Of a DNA stretch of 64,000 nt, positions 1 through 8,842 are shown one piece after another. The position numbers and the translations under genes were made by a program. The DNA comes from Lederbergia wuyishanensis (GTDB lineage Bacteria; Bacillota; Bacilli; Bacillales; Bacillaceae_C), in contig NZ_JALIRM010000010.1 of the NCBI RefSeq assembly GCF_022900255.1, positions 159,149 through 223,148 on the forward strand. Reading direction: 5' to 3'. The first letter of the stretch is position 1, and each line of letters opens with the position of its first letter. The notes below the pieces were generated by a model that did no database searches, was not told where the DNA came from, and saw only the letters and a program-made list of their open reading frames with translations.

Positions 1-861
1 GCAATCGCCTTGTATAGTGAAAAGTTGGATGTGCGACTCATCACGACTGTGGCAGGCAATGTGAGCCTTGATAAAGTGACGTATAACGCTCTTCGTTTAC
101 TAAAATTTTTCAAAAAAGATATTCCAGTAGCTAAAGGTGCCTCTCGTCCTTTAATCAAAGACCCTATTGATGCAAGCGATATCCATGGCTCTACTGGTAT
201 GGATGGCTTTGATTTTGAAGAGCCAACTGATGAACTGCTTTTAAAAGAAAATGCCGTTAACGCGATGTATCGTGTCATCACAACAAGCAAAGAGAAAATC
301 ACTCTCGTTCCAATCGGACCACTGACAAATATCGCTTTATTACTTAAGGTATATCCTGAAGTTAAGGAAAATATTGAAGAAATTGTTCTCATGGGAGGCT
401 CAACTACTCGAGGAAATGCAGGAGTCATGTCTGAATTTAACATGTTCGCTGATCCAGAAGCAGCCAAAATCGTCTTTCAAAGTAACATACCCATTGTGAT
501 GGCAGGACTGGATGTAGGCTGGAAAGCACTCATTTACCCTGAAGATAGTGAACAATTACTAGATATGAACGAAACTGGCAAGATGGTCTATCAGCTCTTT
601 AAAAAGTATCGCGGGGGCAGTATGAAAACTGGGTTAAAAATGTATGATTCCTTTGCGATAGCCTACTTGCTTGAACCAAATATGTTTAAGACTGTAGATA
701 CATTCGTTGATGTTGAACTATCTGGCACATTGACAGCAGGTTGTACAGTAGTCGATTTAAAAGGATATTTAGGAAAACAGAGCAATGCGAAAGTTTGCAC
801 AGATGTAGACGCTCAAATGTTTACAGATTGGTTTTTTAACAGCTTAAGAAAATGTAATTAA
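1..861 (+). CDS. Inosine/uridine-preferring nucleoside hydrolase, 5' end missing
   Basis: Hydrolyses the N-glycosidic bond of ribonucleosides to free base and ribose, in the cytoplasm. The reading frame is open from base 1 (Ala-Ile-Ala before the first possible start), so the gene begins outside the window and the usual N-terminal DTDPGxDD metal site is lost. What remains carries family hallmarks: TTVAGNVSLDK near the start, the HGSTGMDG stretch, PIGPLTNIA, VLMGGS, and the late MYDSFAIAYLLEP with the metal-binding Asp. It ends 25 bases before a DcuC-family transporter, so the two probably form one operon for uptake and breakdown of a nucleoside or related compound. Substrate cannot be told from sequence. 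Confidence 0.9.
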   Translation, partial: AIALYSEKLDVRLITTVAGNVSLDKVTYNALRLLKFFKKDIPVAKGASRPLIKDPIDASDIHGSTGMDGFDFEEPTDELLLKENAVNAMYRVITTSKEKITLVPIGPLTNIALLLKVYPEVKENIEEIVLMGGSTTRGNAGVMSEFNMFADPEAAKIVFQSNIPIVMAGLDVGWKALIYPEDSEQLLDMNETGKMVYQLFKKYRGGSMKTGLKMYDSFAIAYLLEPNMFKTVDTFVDVELSGTLTAGCTVVDLKGYLGKQSNAKVCTDVDAQMFTDWFFNSLRKCN

Positions 862-886
862 CAGCTAGAAGGAGGAAAAAACAATC

Positions 887-2320
887 ATGGCTCTCGATTT
901 CATCATGTATGCATCGGCGATTGTATCTGTGATCGTCGTCATCTATATGCTCATCAAGAAAATGGACATCAAAATCACACTATTTTTAATGGGGATCCTT
1001 CTCATCTTAATTAGCCTTGCGATGGGAAAAGATATAGCCATCAAGGACTTCGAGTCCACTGGCTCATTCTTATTGGACCCATTACAAGTGATTGTGGCAC
1101 AGTTTAAAGATACATTGGGAGCCGCAGGTTTCATTATCCTCATGTTAGGTGGATACACAGCTTATATGTCTGCCATTGGAGCAAACGATGTCACCGTTAA
1201 TGTATTAACAAAACCTATTTCGAAGTTTAAATCGGTCTATATTTTAGTTCCTGTCGTATTCTTATTAGGTAACCTATTGTCTCTTGTAATACCTAGTGCC
1301 TCAAACTTGGCGATAATTTTATTAGCAACTCTTTACCCTGTTTTACGGAAAGCTGGCATGTCCGCTCTTTCTGCTGCGGCTGTCATTGCTACATCTGCAA
1401 CAATTGTTCCGACACCACTTGGAAGTGATAATGTAGCTATTGCAGAAGAACTGGCCAAGCATCCTGAGTTTGCAGGATTAACGGTATCAGATTATGTTTT
1501 TAACTATCATGCAATTGTTTCGATTCCAACATTAATTTTTATTGCGATTATTCATTATTTCTGGCAAAAAAGAATGGATAAAAAGAGCTTATCTAACACA
1601 AATGAAGCTACAGCAGAAGAAATTAGCGATGGTAAAAATGACTTGTCAAAAATTGAGGGTGGCAAATTATTTAAAACGGTTTATGCTATTCTTCCTATTT
1701 TTCCAATTATTCTTTTGCTTGTATCCTATGGTATACAAATATCAACAGGAGCCACTATTCAAATTACGGTCGAGATTGCAACGATTGTTTCCTTAATTCT
1801 AGCGATTATTTGTGAATTAATAAGACATCGCGGCGATAATAAAGCGCTGAAAGATACAGAAAGCTTCTTTAAAGGAATGGGTGGAGCGATTCCAATCGTA
1901 GCCTTGCTCGTTGCAGTATCCGTCTATGTTACTGGTTTAAAGTCAATTGGTCTTATTGACGCTCTACAATCTGCCATGGAAGGCATCCACGGGCAAGGAT
2001 TAGATTTCGTTTTACCACTTATCCTAGTTGCCTTAACTATATTAATCGTCTTATTAAGCGGAAGCGGTATCGCCCTATTCTTCGCTATGGTTCCACTCGT
2101 TGTACCACTAGCGGATGCAGCCGGCATAAGCCCTATTGCCTTATCCATACCAATGGGATTAGCTGGTAACCTTATGCGTGCCGTGTCTCCTGTTGCTGCT
2201 GTTGTATTGATTGTCGCAGGAACTACGAAAGCTCAACCACTTGAAATTGTCAAAAGAACATCAATTCCTATGATTGCTGGTATTGTCTTTATGTTTATTC
2301 TTTCAATGATTTTGTACTAA
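887..2320 (+). CDS. DcuC-family C4-dicarboxylate-type membrane transporter
   Basis: A 477-residue integral membrane protein with about twelve hydrophobic segments and a charged cytoplasmic loop near residues 230-260. Start ATG follows GGAGGAAAAAAC at good distance. Sequence features such as SATIVPTPLGSDN and the C-terminal GLAGNLMRAVSPVAAVV fit the DcuC / C4-dicarboxylate anaerobic carrier family. Family members exchange fumarate, succinate or malate, but many Bacillus members sit beside nucleoside hydrolases as here. The coupling to the preceding hydrolase suggests the real substrate may be a nucleoside or ribose-linked compound; that part is inference. A strong terminator follows directly. 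Confidence 0.8.
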   Translation: MALDFIMYASAIVSVIVVIYMLIKKMDIKITLFLMGILLILISLAMGKDIAIKDFESTGSFLLDPLQVIVAQFKDTLGAAGFIILMLGGYTAYMSAIGANDVTVNVLTKPISKFKSVYILVPVVFLLGNLLSLVIPSASNLAIILLATLYPVLRKAGMSALSAAAVIATSATIVPTPLGSDNVAIAEELAKHPEFAGLTVSDYVFNYHAIVSIPTLIFIAIIHYFWQKRMDKKSLSNTNEATAEEISDGKNDLSKIEGGKLFKTVYAILPIFPIILLLVSYGIQISTGATIQITVEIATIVSLILAIICELIRHRGDNKALKDTESFFKGMGGAIPIVALLVAVSVYVTGLKSIGLIDALQSAMEGIHGQGLDFVLPLILVALTILIVLLSGSGIALFFAMVPLVVPLADAAGISPIALSIPMGLAGNLMRAVSPVAAVVLIVAGTTKAQPLEIVKRTSIPMIAGIVFMFILSMILY

Positions 2321-2331
2321 AAAGATACAGG

Positions 2332-2367
2332 AAAAAGGGTAGAATTCGATCATTCTACCCTTTTTTT
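2332..2367 (+). terminator. Rho-independent terminator after the DcuC-type transporter
   Basis: The arms AAAAAGGGTAGAAT and ATTCTACCCTTTTT pair perfectly around a 6-base loop, followed by further T residues. It closes the nucleoside hydrolase-transporter operon. Confidence 0.9.
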
Positions 2368-2521
2368 CTTGGACTCAATAAAAACCGAGCATTCTTCAAT
2401 AAATACATAAGGAATGTGGAGCTATCATCCAATAGAATTTATAGTATTGTGTGTTATCTTACTCCCGTTAAAACCTTTAAAACCTGTCAGAGTTTGTTTT
2501 TCATGTATAGGACAACTTAAT

Positions 2522-3139
2522 TTAAACTATTTCATTTACATACTCCTTGATAAAATCAATCCAAGCAGCATATCCTTGCCCGGATAAGTGACATCCATCC
2601 ACAGTATATTTCTCGTCGAGTTCATTTTCCTTTAACACATGTGGATATATATCAATAAACTTTACAGTATTTCTCTCTGCAAGCTCTGCTAACTTCATGT
2701 TTAAGGTTTTTACATCTTTGTTATTGATCGGGTGATTATATACACTGTTATTTACAGGGAGCACACTCTGAATATATAGTTCGGTCGCTGGTAATTCTGA
2801 CTTAATTCGTAATATAATCGCTTCATAATTTTTTTGGATACGCTCTATATCCCTTTTATCATTTATATCATTAATACCAATCATCAAAAAAATCTTTCTC
2901 GGCTCCAAAGAAACAATATGATCTAACCTACTCAAAACACCTAAAGAACGATCGCTATCAATTCCCCTGTTCAATACCGTTTGTGCTGGGAAAAATTCTT
3001 GCCAATGGTTTCGCTGTGTTAAGCTGTCTCCTACAAAAACAACACCTTTCTTTAATATGGGTAAAACTTCGAACAAACTCATCCTACTTTTGTACATTGG
3101 AATTGATAAGAATTCTACGTTTTCTTTAGTTTCTGACAT
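2522..3139 (-). CDS. SGNH/GDSL-type esterase or acylhydrolase
   Basis: 205 residues without signal peptide, so cytoplasmic. Block I is VFVGDSLTQ (catalytic Ser), block III is IGINDI (oxyanion Asn), and block V is DGCHLSGQGY with the catalytic Asp and His. Such enzymes cleave esters or acetyl groups from lipids, sugars or thioesters; no substrate can be assigned. The length is normal for a single-domain member. GAGGG lies upstream of the ATG. It stands alone, convergent with the transporter operon to its left and divergent from the MutS2-like gene. Confidence 0.85.
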   Translation of the reverse strand: MSETKENVEFLSIPMYKSRMSLFEVLPILKKGVVFVGDSLTQRNHWQEFFPAQTVLNRGIDSDRSLGVLSRLDHIVSLEPRKIFLMIGINDINDKRDIERIQKNYEAIILRIKSELPATELYIQSVLPVNNSVYNHPINNKDVKTLNMKLAELAERNTVKFIDIYPHVLKENELDEKYTVDGCHLSGQGYAAWIDFIKEYVNEIV

Positions 3140-3439
3140 TAAATCATACCCTCACCATAATGATTTTTTAAATAAAGCAAACCGTAATTCCTAAACTGGA
3201 TATTCAATAAATTAAATAAGTATCATTATATTTTGAATTTTTTTGAATGTCTATTTTTTTGACCAATCAGCTTTATTTGGAATGAATAAACAGAAGTTAT
3301 TGTTTTTCTTTTCAAACTAATCATCCAATTTTTGTTTAGATAAACAGTTACTCCAAATACTTGGAAATATGGCTCTCTTCAAACGTGATCCATAAATATT
3401 TTTTTTATAATCATAAACGTATAAAGGCATATGCCCTTA
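3140..3439. other. AT-rich intergenic stretch between divergent genes
   Basis: Upstream of both the SGNH hydrolase (minus) and the MutS2-like leader (plus). It contains only AT-rich sequence. I see no convincing promoter for the minus gene, no repeat and no small gene with a ribosome binding site. Confidence 0.4.
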
Positions 3440-3468
3440 TTTACTTTTCCTTTATCACAAAGTATAAT
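3440..3468 (+). promoter_or_regulatory. Sigma-A-type promoter of the mutS2-like transcript
   Basis: A perfect TATAAT at 3463-3468 has TTTACT 17 bases upstream (4 of 6 matches to TTGACA). Transcription would start near 3475, giving an unusually long untranslated leader of about 375 bases before the MutS2-like start codon. Confidence 0.6.
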
Positions 3469-3525
3469 AAATTGTGTAAAGCGATTTCAATGAGAAAATC
3501 TTTCATATAAGAAGAGGTGCATTTT

Positions 3526-3549
3526 GTGAGTGCGGTAGTTTCTAAATAG
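3526..3549 (+). CDS. Putative 7-residue leader peptide (MSAVVSK)
   Basis: GAGGTG at 3514-3519 is followed six bases later by GTG, then six sense codons and TAG. The ribosome binding site is better than those of many real genes nearby. Position early in a long leader that also holds hairpins and a terminator is what is seen in ribosome-mediated attenuators before antibiotic-inducible genes. No conservation check was possible, so the peptide is an inference from layout. Confidence 0.4.
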   Translation: MSAVVSK

Positions 3550-3562
3550 GAAAAAATTAAAA

Positions 3563-3636
3563 GGAAATAAGGAAGTTTTTGAAATTAGGGGAATTTTTCA
3601 TTTTCATACCCCTTATTTATACATGGACTTATTTCC
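3563..3636 (+). promoter_or_regulatory. Leader hairpin pair downstream of the leader peptide
   Basis: GGAAATAAG (3563-3571) pairs perfectly with CTTATTTCC (3628-3636). Nested inside is a second stem, AAATTAGGGG (3582-3591) with CCCCTTATTT (about 3609-3618), one mismatch. The outer 5' arm starts 14 bases after the leader peptide stop, so a ribosome held on the peptide could disturb it. A short GC-rich complementarity exists between the freed 3' arm region and the 5' arm of the downstream terminator. Confidence 0.45.
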
Positions 3637-3742
3637 GCCTATGAAGATACCTACCTACTTTATATGCAAGTGCATCATTTCATGATTTGAACTATCGTAA
3701 TGGATGGTTTAATTTATGTATTTACTTTTGCCTTGTAAACGT

Positions 3743-3770
3743 AAGCTGCGGTATCTGCCGCAGCTTTTTT
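3743..3770 (+). terminator. Terminator inside the leader of the mutS2-like gene
   Basis: AAGCTGCGG and CCGCAGCTT form a perfect 9-base-pair GC-rich stem with a 6-base loop and a run of T. It lies 80 bases upstream of the MutS2-like start codon and downstream of a good promoter with no full-size gene between. It therefore most likely acts as a conditional terminator (attenuator). Confidence 0.75.
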
Positions 3771-3850
3771 ATTTATCTAAAACTCATTGAAATCCTACGA
3801 GTAGGTTTCTTCATTGTCGATCCAAATAATCACTTTGAGGAGAATGAAAC

Positions 3851-5746
3851 ATGAATGAAAATACGTTTGAAAAATTACAATACAATGAACTAAAAGAGAT
3901 TGTAAAATCTTATTGTGTAAGCGGACTGGGCAGGGAATTAATTGATAAATTAGTCCCTAGTTCAAGGTTGGAAATAGTAAAACATCGACTAATGGAAACA
4001 TCGGAAGCTCGTACCATTCTGGATACAGGAGTAAGCGTACCTTTTATGGGTGTTTCCAACATTGAACATATCATTTCTAAAGTGGAAAAAGGCATTATTT
4101 TAGACCCAGCCGAGCTCTTAAATATTACCGATTTTTTAAAAGGCTGCCGAAGAATTAAAATGTTCATGTCCAGCAAAGAATTCTTTGCTCCGACCTTAGC
4201 GTCCTATGCTAAATCCATGACAGAATTCATGGGGATTGAAGAGGAAATTAATTTTTCCATTAAAAATAATCAGGTCGATTCGGCCGCCAGCAAAGAACTT
4301 AAACGTGTTCGTTATCAAATTCAAACGGCTGAGCAAAAAATTAAAGAACGTTTAAATAAATTCCTAAACAGCAGCGCCAATCGAAACTATATTCAGGAAT
4401 TCATCATTAGTGTAAAAGATGATCGCTATACAATCCCTATTAAAGCATCATATAAAAATCAAGTACCCGGAACGATTATTGAAATATCTTCAAAAGGCAC
4501 GACTGTCTTTATGGAACCGAGTGTGGTTGGAAAGTTAAGTGTTGAATTAGCAGTGCTCAAATCCGAAGAAGCCATGTTAGAATATCAAATACTTGCTACT
4601 TTAACTGGGTTAGTGGCAGAAAATCTCCAACCTATCAATATTAATATCGAGCTTATATCTCAGTACGATATGATATTCGCTAAAGGGAAATATAGCAGAC
4701 AAGGGGATGGAATTGAACCAAACATTAATGACCACGGGGATATTAAATTAGTTAATTGCAAGCATCCACTATTATCAGGTCATGTTGTTCCGCTTCAATT
4801 TCAGATTGGCAGCAGTTATCGCAGCTTAATCATAACCGGCCCTAACGCCGGAGGAAAAACAATTGTACTGAAGACGATTGGTCTTGTTACATTGGCAACG
4901 ATGTCTGGATTTCATATTACAGCTTCGAAAGAAACTGAAATTGCAGTATTTGACAACGTCTTTGTAGATATTGGCGACAATCAGAGTTTAGAAAATGCAC
5001 TTAGTACGTTCTCATCTCACATGAAGAACTTATCTGAGATCCTTCGTTCAGTAAACAATAATACATTGTTACTATTCGATGAAATTGGCAGTGGGACTGA
5101 ACCAAATGAAGGAGCCGCTTTAGCTATCTCCCTCTTGGAAGAGTTTTATCTCAAAGGGTGTATTACCGTTGCGACAACACATTATGGAGAAATAAAACGA
5201 TTCTCTGAAATGCATAGTGACTTTATGAATGCTGCCATGCAATTCAATCAAGAAACATTAGAACCTTTATTTAAACTGCTAATCGGGCAATCCGGAGACA
5301 GTAACGCCTTATGGATCTCTAGAAAGATGAATGTACCGGAAAATGTTCTAAAAAGAGCAGAAGATTATATGAAAAATAAAGAATATCGCTTAGAGCGATT
5401 AAATGAAAATAAAATTCGAAAAGCAAAAGTAGTTGTTGAAAAAGCGGAAAACCATATCGACTATCAAAAAGGAGATCGCGTCAAACTGCTAGACCACGAT
5501 GACTTCGGAATTGTGTATAGAGAAAAAGACGACTACCATAACGTCACCGTGTTTTATCAAAATCAATTGATGGAGGTAAATGAAAAGCGACTAGCTCTAG
5601 AGTTTAAAGCTGTAGAGTTATATCCAGCAGGTTATGACTTAGACACTTTATTCATAGATTATAAAACGAGAAAGCTCAATCACGATATTGAAAGAGGCTC
5701 GAAGAAAGCACTTCGTGAAATTCATAAAGAAATACGAAAAAAATAA
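3851..5746 (+). CDS. MutS2-type ATPase lacking the Smr nuclease domain
   Basis: 631 residues. The N-terminal part (about 1-300) is the MutS core/clamp of the MutS2 branch, with KNQVPGTIIEISSKGTTVFMEP as in MutS2. The ABC-type ATPase follows: Walker A GPNAGGKT near residue 330, Walker B LLLFDEIGSGTEP, and TTHYGEIK. A KOW-like segment (QKGDRVKLLDHDDFGIV) is near 540. Full MutS2 is about 780 residues and ends in an Smr domain with LDLRG and HGxGxG motifs; this protein stops at KEIRKK without them. MutS2 is known to bind stalled or collided ribosomes and was earlier linked to recombination. The attenuator-like leader fits a translation-stress role (inference). RBS GAGGAGAATGAAAC precedes the ATG. 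Confidence 0.85.
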   Translation: MNENTFEKLQYNELKEIVKSYCVSGLGRELIDKLVPSSRLEIVKHRLMETSEARTILDTGVSVPFMGVSNIEHIISKVEKGIILDPAELLNITDFLKGCRRIKMFMSSKEFFAPTLASYAKSMTEFMGIEEEINFSIKNNQVDSAASKELKRVRYQIQTAEQKIKERLNKFLNSSANRNYIQEFIISVKDDRYTIPIKASYKNQVPGTIIEISSKGTTVFMEPSVVGKLSVELAVLKSEEAMLEYQILATLTGLVAENLQPININIELISQYDMIFAKGKYSRQGDGIEPNINDHGDIKLVNCKHPLLSGHVVPLQFQIGSSYRSLIITGPNAGGKTIVLKTIGLVTLATMSGFHITASKETEIAVFDNVFVDIGDNQSLENALSTFSSHMKNLSEILRSVNNNTLLLFDEIGSGTEPNEGAALAISLLEEFYLKGCITVATTHYGEIKRFSEMHSDFMNAAMQFNQETLEPLFKLLIGQSGDSNALWISRKMNVPENVLKRAEDYMKNKEYRLERLNENKIRKAKVVVEKAENHIDYQKGDRVKLLDHDDFGIVYREKDDYHNVTVFYQNQLMEVNEKRLALEFKAVELYPAGYDLDTLFIDYKTRKLNHDIERGSKKALREIHKEIRKK

Positions 5747-5879
5747 GTGATACAGAAGAAGATAGCCAAGATAATAAATTTTCAAAAGCTATTGAATCTT
5801 TCAAAACGAAATGTTATTTTTAACCACGCAAGATTTTAATAACGCTAAAAAGATAAATAACTTGAAAGCTGGTTTGATG

Positions 5880-6341
5880 ATGAACTATAGTCCAATTCTT
5901 ATTATTATAATCCTTGTTGCTGCTTTGATTTTTTATCGTCAAATCATCTCAATGTTCAAACCTATTAGGGGTAAAGGAACGAGGATCATTGCAACTCTAT
6001 TTTTGTTAACACCAGGATACGCACTAATTATGAATCCCAATGCTGATGTAACACCTACAGAGGTAACTGTCGCGTTATTGATAGGTTGTGTTTTCTCCAT
6101 CCCTTTGATCTTTACGACTAGCTACGAACGACGGGAAGACGGAATGATTTATGTAAAGAAAAGTCTGGCATTCGTTGTTATATTTCTATTGCTTTTCGCC
6201 ATGAGATGGACCATTCGTGGAATCATTGATATGGATTCGGATTCAAGAATGCTACTCTTCTTCGTCACTGCATGTAGTTATCTAATTCCTTGGAAAGTTT
6301 CTAGTTATTTTAAGTTTCGTAAAGTATATGTATCAAAATAA
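5880..6341 (+). CDS. CcdC-like (DUF1453) membrane protein
   Basis: 153 residues with four to five hydrophobic segments; the conserved polar stretch YERREDGMIYVKKS lies mid-protein. The closest family I recognise is CcdC/DUF1453, found near cytochrome c biogenesis genes in Bacillus but without a settled biochemical role. An in-frame ATG exists at 5811, but the residues it would add are hydrophilic and lack a ribosome binding site. I prefer ATG 5880 (or the adjacent 5877). A terminator follows 31 bases downstream. Confidence 0.65.
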   Translation: MNYSPILIIIILVAALIFYRQIISMFKPIRGKGTRIIATLFLLTPGYALIMNPNADVTPTEVTVALLIGCVFSIPLIFTTSYERREDGMIYVKKSLAFVVIFLLLFAMRWTIRGIIDMDSDSRMLLFFVTACSYLIPWKVSSYFKFRKVYVSK

Positions 6342-6372
6342 TATTAGTAATTTTGGATTGCATTCGTCAGAC

Positions 6373-6402
6373 AATAAGGGACTTAGAGAAGTCCCTTATT
6401 TT
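6373..6402 (+). terminator. Rho-independent terminator after the CcdC-like gene
   Basis: AATAAGGGACT and AGTCCCTTATT pair perfectly (11 base pairs, 6-base loop), followed by a short T-rich run. Confidence 0.85.
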
Positions 6403-6635
6403 AATATTTGTTTTGATAAAATATACATTACTTTTAACATTAAATGTTTATAATCAGGAGGTTATTCCGTCTGTAGTTCCTCTTAAACACTATCAACCTC
6501 TTATAGCAAATAGTATTTCTGTTTTGATGAATTTATCTTTAACGTATATACTGGCTGATATTAGAATAAATACCTCAAAGTCTTTCAAACCTGAATACTC
6601 GTAAGATTTTTTAACTATTAAATAGGAGCTGTAAA

Positions 6636-7853
6636 ATGAATAAAAAGAATCCGATTAGATTTGCCCTCTTGTTAGCAGCCTTTTCTGCATTAGGGCCATT
6701 TACTTTTGATATGTATCTTCCGGCATTTCCACAATTGACCGAGTTTTTTGGAACAAGTGCATCTGCCATCCAAGTAAGTATAACTGCCTGCTTATTAGGA
6801 GTTGGTGTAGGGCAGATCGTCATGGGGCCCTTGAGTGATGTTCATGGAAGACGTAAACCTTTATGGATAGCAATGATTGTTTACGCCATTGCTTCTTTCG
6901 GATGTGCTTTGTCGCCAAACATTGCTACTTTTATAGCTTTACGATTTTTACAAGGATTTGCGGCATCCGCTGGAATGGTCATTTCCCGTGCAATTGTTCG
7001 TGATTTATATAGTGGAGTTGAGTTAACGAAGTTTTTTTCACTCCTTACGATGATTGGTAATCTCGCTCCTTTACTCGCACCGATTGCGGGAAGTGCTGTC
7101 ATTTCTTTTTCTACATGGAATGGAGTATTTATTTTTCTAGGGCTTCTTGGAATATTTTTAACAAGCATCACTACATGGAAATTAAAAGAAACCTTGCAAG
7201 TCGAAAAACGTGTTCCTAGCAACTTTTCGGAGTTATTGCGTAACTTTAAAACATTAATTCAAAATAGGACATTTATGGGCTATGCACTGGCACAAGGAAT
7301 TATGATGGCAGGTATCTTTGCCTACATTTCTGGAACTCCATTTATCTATCAAAAGATATACGGGGTGTCACCCCAAGTATTTGCGATGTTATTTGCAATG
7401 AATGGAATTAGTTTAATTATAGGAGCGCAGACTGTTAGACGACTAGCAGGACGGATACCAGAAAGTCGAATTCTACTAATTGGGATGTCCATGGCTTTTA
7501 TCACGAGTGCAGCTGTTTTGATCGTAGTCCTTTCTCATGGACCATTATTTTCTTTGGTTATCCCTCTCTTTTTATTTGTCGCATCACTTGGTTTAATTGG
7601 TCCGGTCACTTTTACATTAGCGATGGAGTCGCAAGGGCACATTGCAGGTAGTGCAGCGGGACTTCTAGGTGTGCTTCCGTTTTTATTAGGTTCTATTACT
7701 TCCCCACTTGTGGGGATTGCAGGTGAATATTCTGCGATACCTTTCGGAGTTATTATTTTTACAACTAGCTTTCTAGCCATCATCAACTACGTACTCCTTG
7801 TTAAAAAGGATAAAACAGTGGGGGCTTCCGAGAAACAAGCGCTTAATCATTAA
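6636..7853 (+). CDS. Bcr/CflA-family multidrug efflux transporter (MFS)
   Basis: 405 residues with twelve predicted membrane segments; a drug:proton antiporter of the cell membrane. Family marks are the N-terminal ALGPFTFDMYLPAFPQL, the MFS loop motif GPLSDVHGRRKP between segments 2 and 3, and SRAIVRDLYSG. TAGGAGCTG precedes the ATG. Members export chloramphenicol, bicyclomycin or other small drugs; the substrate is not predictable. It is transcribed alone, and about 290 bases separate it from the previous gene. Confidence 0.9.
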   Translation: MNKKNPIRFALLLAAFSALGPFTFDMYLPAFPQLTEFFGTSASAIQVSITACLLGVGVGQIVMGPLSDVHGRRKPLWIAMIVYAIASFGCALSPNIATFIALRFLQGFAASAGMVISRAIVRDLYSGVELTKFFSLLTMIGNLAPLLAPIAGSAVISFSTWNGVFIFLGLLGIFLTSITTWKLKETLQVEKRVPSNFSELLRNFKTLIQNRTFMGYALAQGIMMAGIFAYISGTPFIYQKIYGVSPQVFAMLFAMNGISLIIGAQTVRRLAGRIPESRILLIGMSMAFITSAAVLIVVLSHGPLFSLVIPLFLFVASLGLIGPVTFTLAMESQGHIAGSAAGLLGVLPFLLGSITSPLVGIAGEYSAIPFGVIIFTTSFLAIINYVLLVKKDKTVGASEKQALNH

Positions 7854-8018
7854 GTCGGAGACAAGATTTATTTAATAATTAGCACTTTATAAAGACGCTG
7901 TCTACAATTGGATAACGCACTTGTAGTTCACAACCTTCTTGTCTTTCACCATCGCTCTAGATCCTGAAACACAGTTTGAGTAAAAACAACTCAAAAATCA
8001 TAGATTAGGAGTAACTAA

Positions 8019-8552
8019 ATGAACATTAAAACAGAACGATTACTCATTAGAAACTTTGAACCTAGTGATTGGAAGGCTCTTTATGAATACACTTCCAATC
8101 CTAAAGTCATGTACTACCTTCCAGAATCTGTGTTTTCCGAGGAGGACGCAAAAAACTTCATCGATAAAAACACTGGTGAGAAGGCTGAAAAATTCCCTGT
8201 TGTTCTTCTTAAGGAAAATAAGTTGATTGGCCATATTGTCTTTTTTAAATATTTTGGGGAACATACTTATGAAATTGGCTGGGTTTTTAACCCCGAATAT
8301 TATAATAAAGGTTATGCTTCTGAAGCTGCATATGCATTGTTGAAATATGGATTTGAAACTATGAAATTACATCGAATAATAGCTACTTGCCAGCCTGAAA
8401 ACACCGGTTCTTACAGAGTAATGGAAAAAATCGGCATGCGAAGGGAAGGACATTTCAAAAAATGTATCCCTCATGGCCATGAATGGTGGGATGAATATTA
8501 CTATGCCATTTTGGCTGAGGAATGGGGGCAAGGCCAGAGTTCAATTCACTAA
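8019..8552 (+). CDS. GNAT N-acetyltransferase, RimJ/RimL type
   Basis: 177 residues. The start MNIKTERLLIRNFEPSDW is typical of RimJ/RimL-like acetyltransferases. The acetyl-CoA pyrophosphate loop is NKGYASEAAYALLKYGF, and the C-terminal QPENTGSYRVMEKIGMRREG is the usual signature. It transfers acetyl from acetyl-CoA to an amine, possibly a protein N-terminus or an antibiotic. ATTAGGAGTAACTAA precedes the ATG. Monocistronic, with its own terminator overlapping the stop region. Confidence 0.85.
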   Translation: MNIKTERLLIRNFEPSDWKALYEYTSNPKVMYYLPESVFSEEDAKNFIDKNTGEKAEKFPVVLLKENKLIGHIVFFKYFGEHTYEIGWVFNPEYYNKGYASEAAYALLKYGFETMKLHRIIATCQPENTGSYRVMEKIGMRREGHFKKCIPHGHEWWDEYYYAILAEEWGQGQSSIH

Positions 8553-8571
8553 TGGATTGAACTCTTTTTTT
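8536..8571 (+). terminator. Terminator of the GNAT gene
   Basis: AGAGTTCAAT pairs with ATTGAACTCT (10 base pairs, 9-base loop) followed by seven T. The stem starts inside the last codons of the gene. Confidence 0.85.
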
Positions 8572-8790
8572 ATGGTGGGTAAAATAATTAAAATCTATTA
8601 ATCGGAAAACTAATTAAACGTTTGATTAGAAATAAGAAAAAAGGAAGATTTACTACTACCCCTCTTTCTCAAAGCTTCGATCATGATTCCAATGTTAACA
8701 GGCATAACCCATCTTTCTTAATAATGATATCATCGTTAATCAGCTTTAAGTTAGTTACCTTCAATTGTGACAATATCTTATGGATACATG

Positions 8791-8799
8791 TGGTATAAT
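8791..8799 (+). promoter_or_regulatory. Extended -10 promoter before the methyltransferase gene
   Basis: TGGTATAAT is an extended -10 (TGn plus a perfect TATAAT) placed about 45 bases before the start codon. No good -35 is seen at 17 bases, which is normal for this promoter class. Confidence 0.5.
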
Positions 8800-8842
8800 C
8801 AGCCCAATAATAAGCTACAAATGGAGAAGGATGAGGATAATT

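Noticed and set aside
6464..6604. Open frame after a perfect CAGGAGG (6456-6461), with ATT as first codon
   Set aside because: About 46 residues with one hydrophobic stretch, but it needs an ATT or GTT start and no promoter is convincing. Not strong enough to call a gene.
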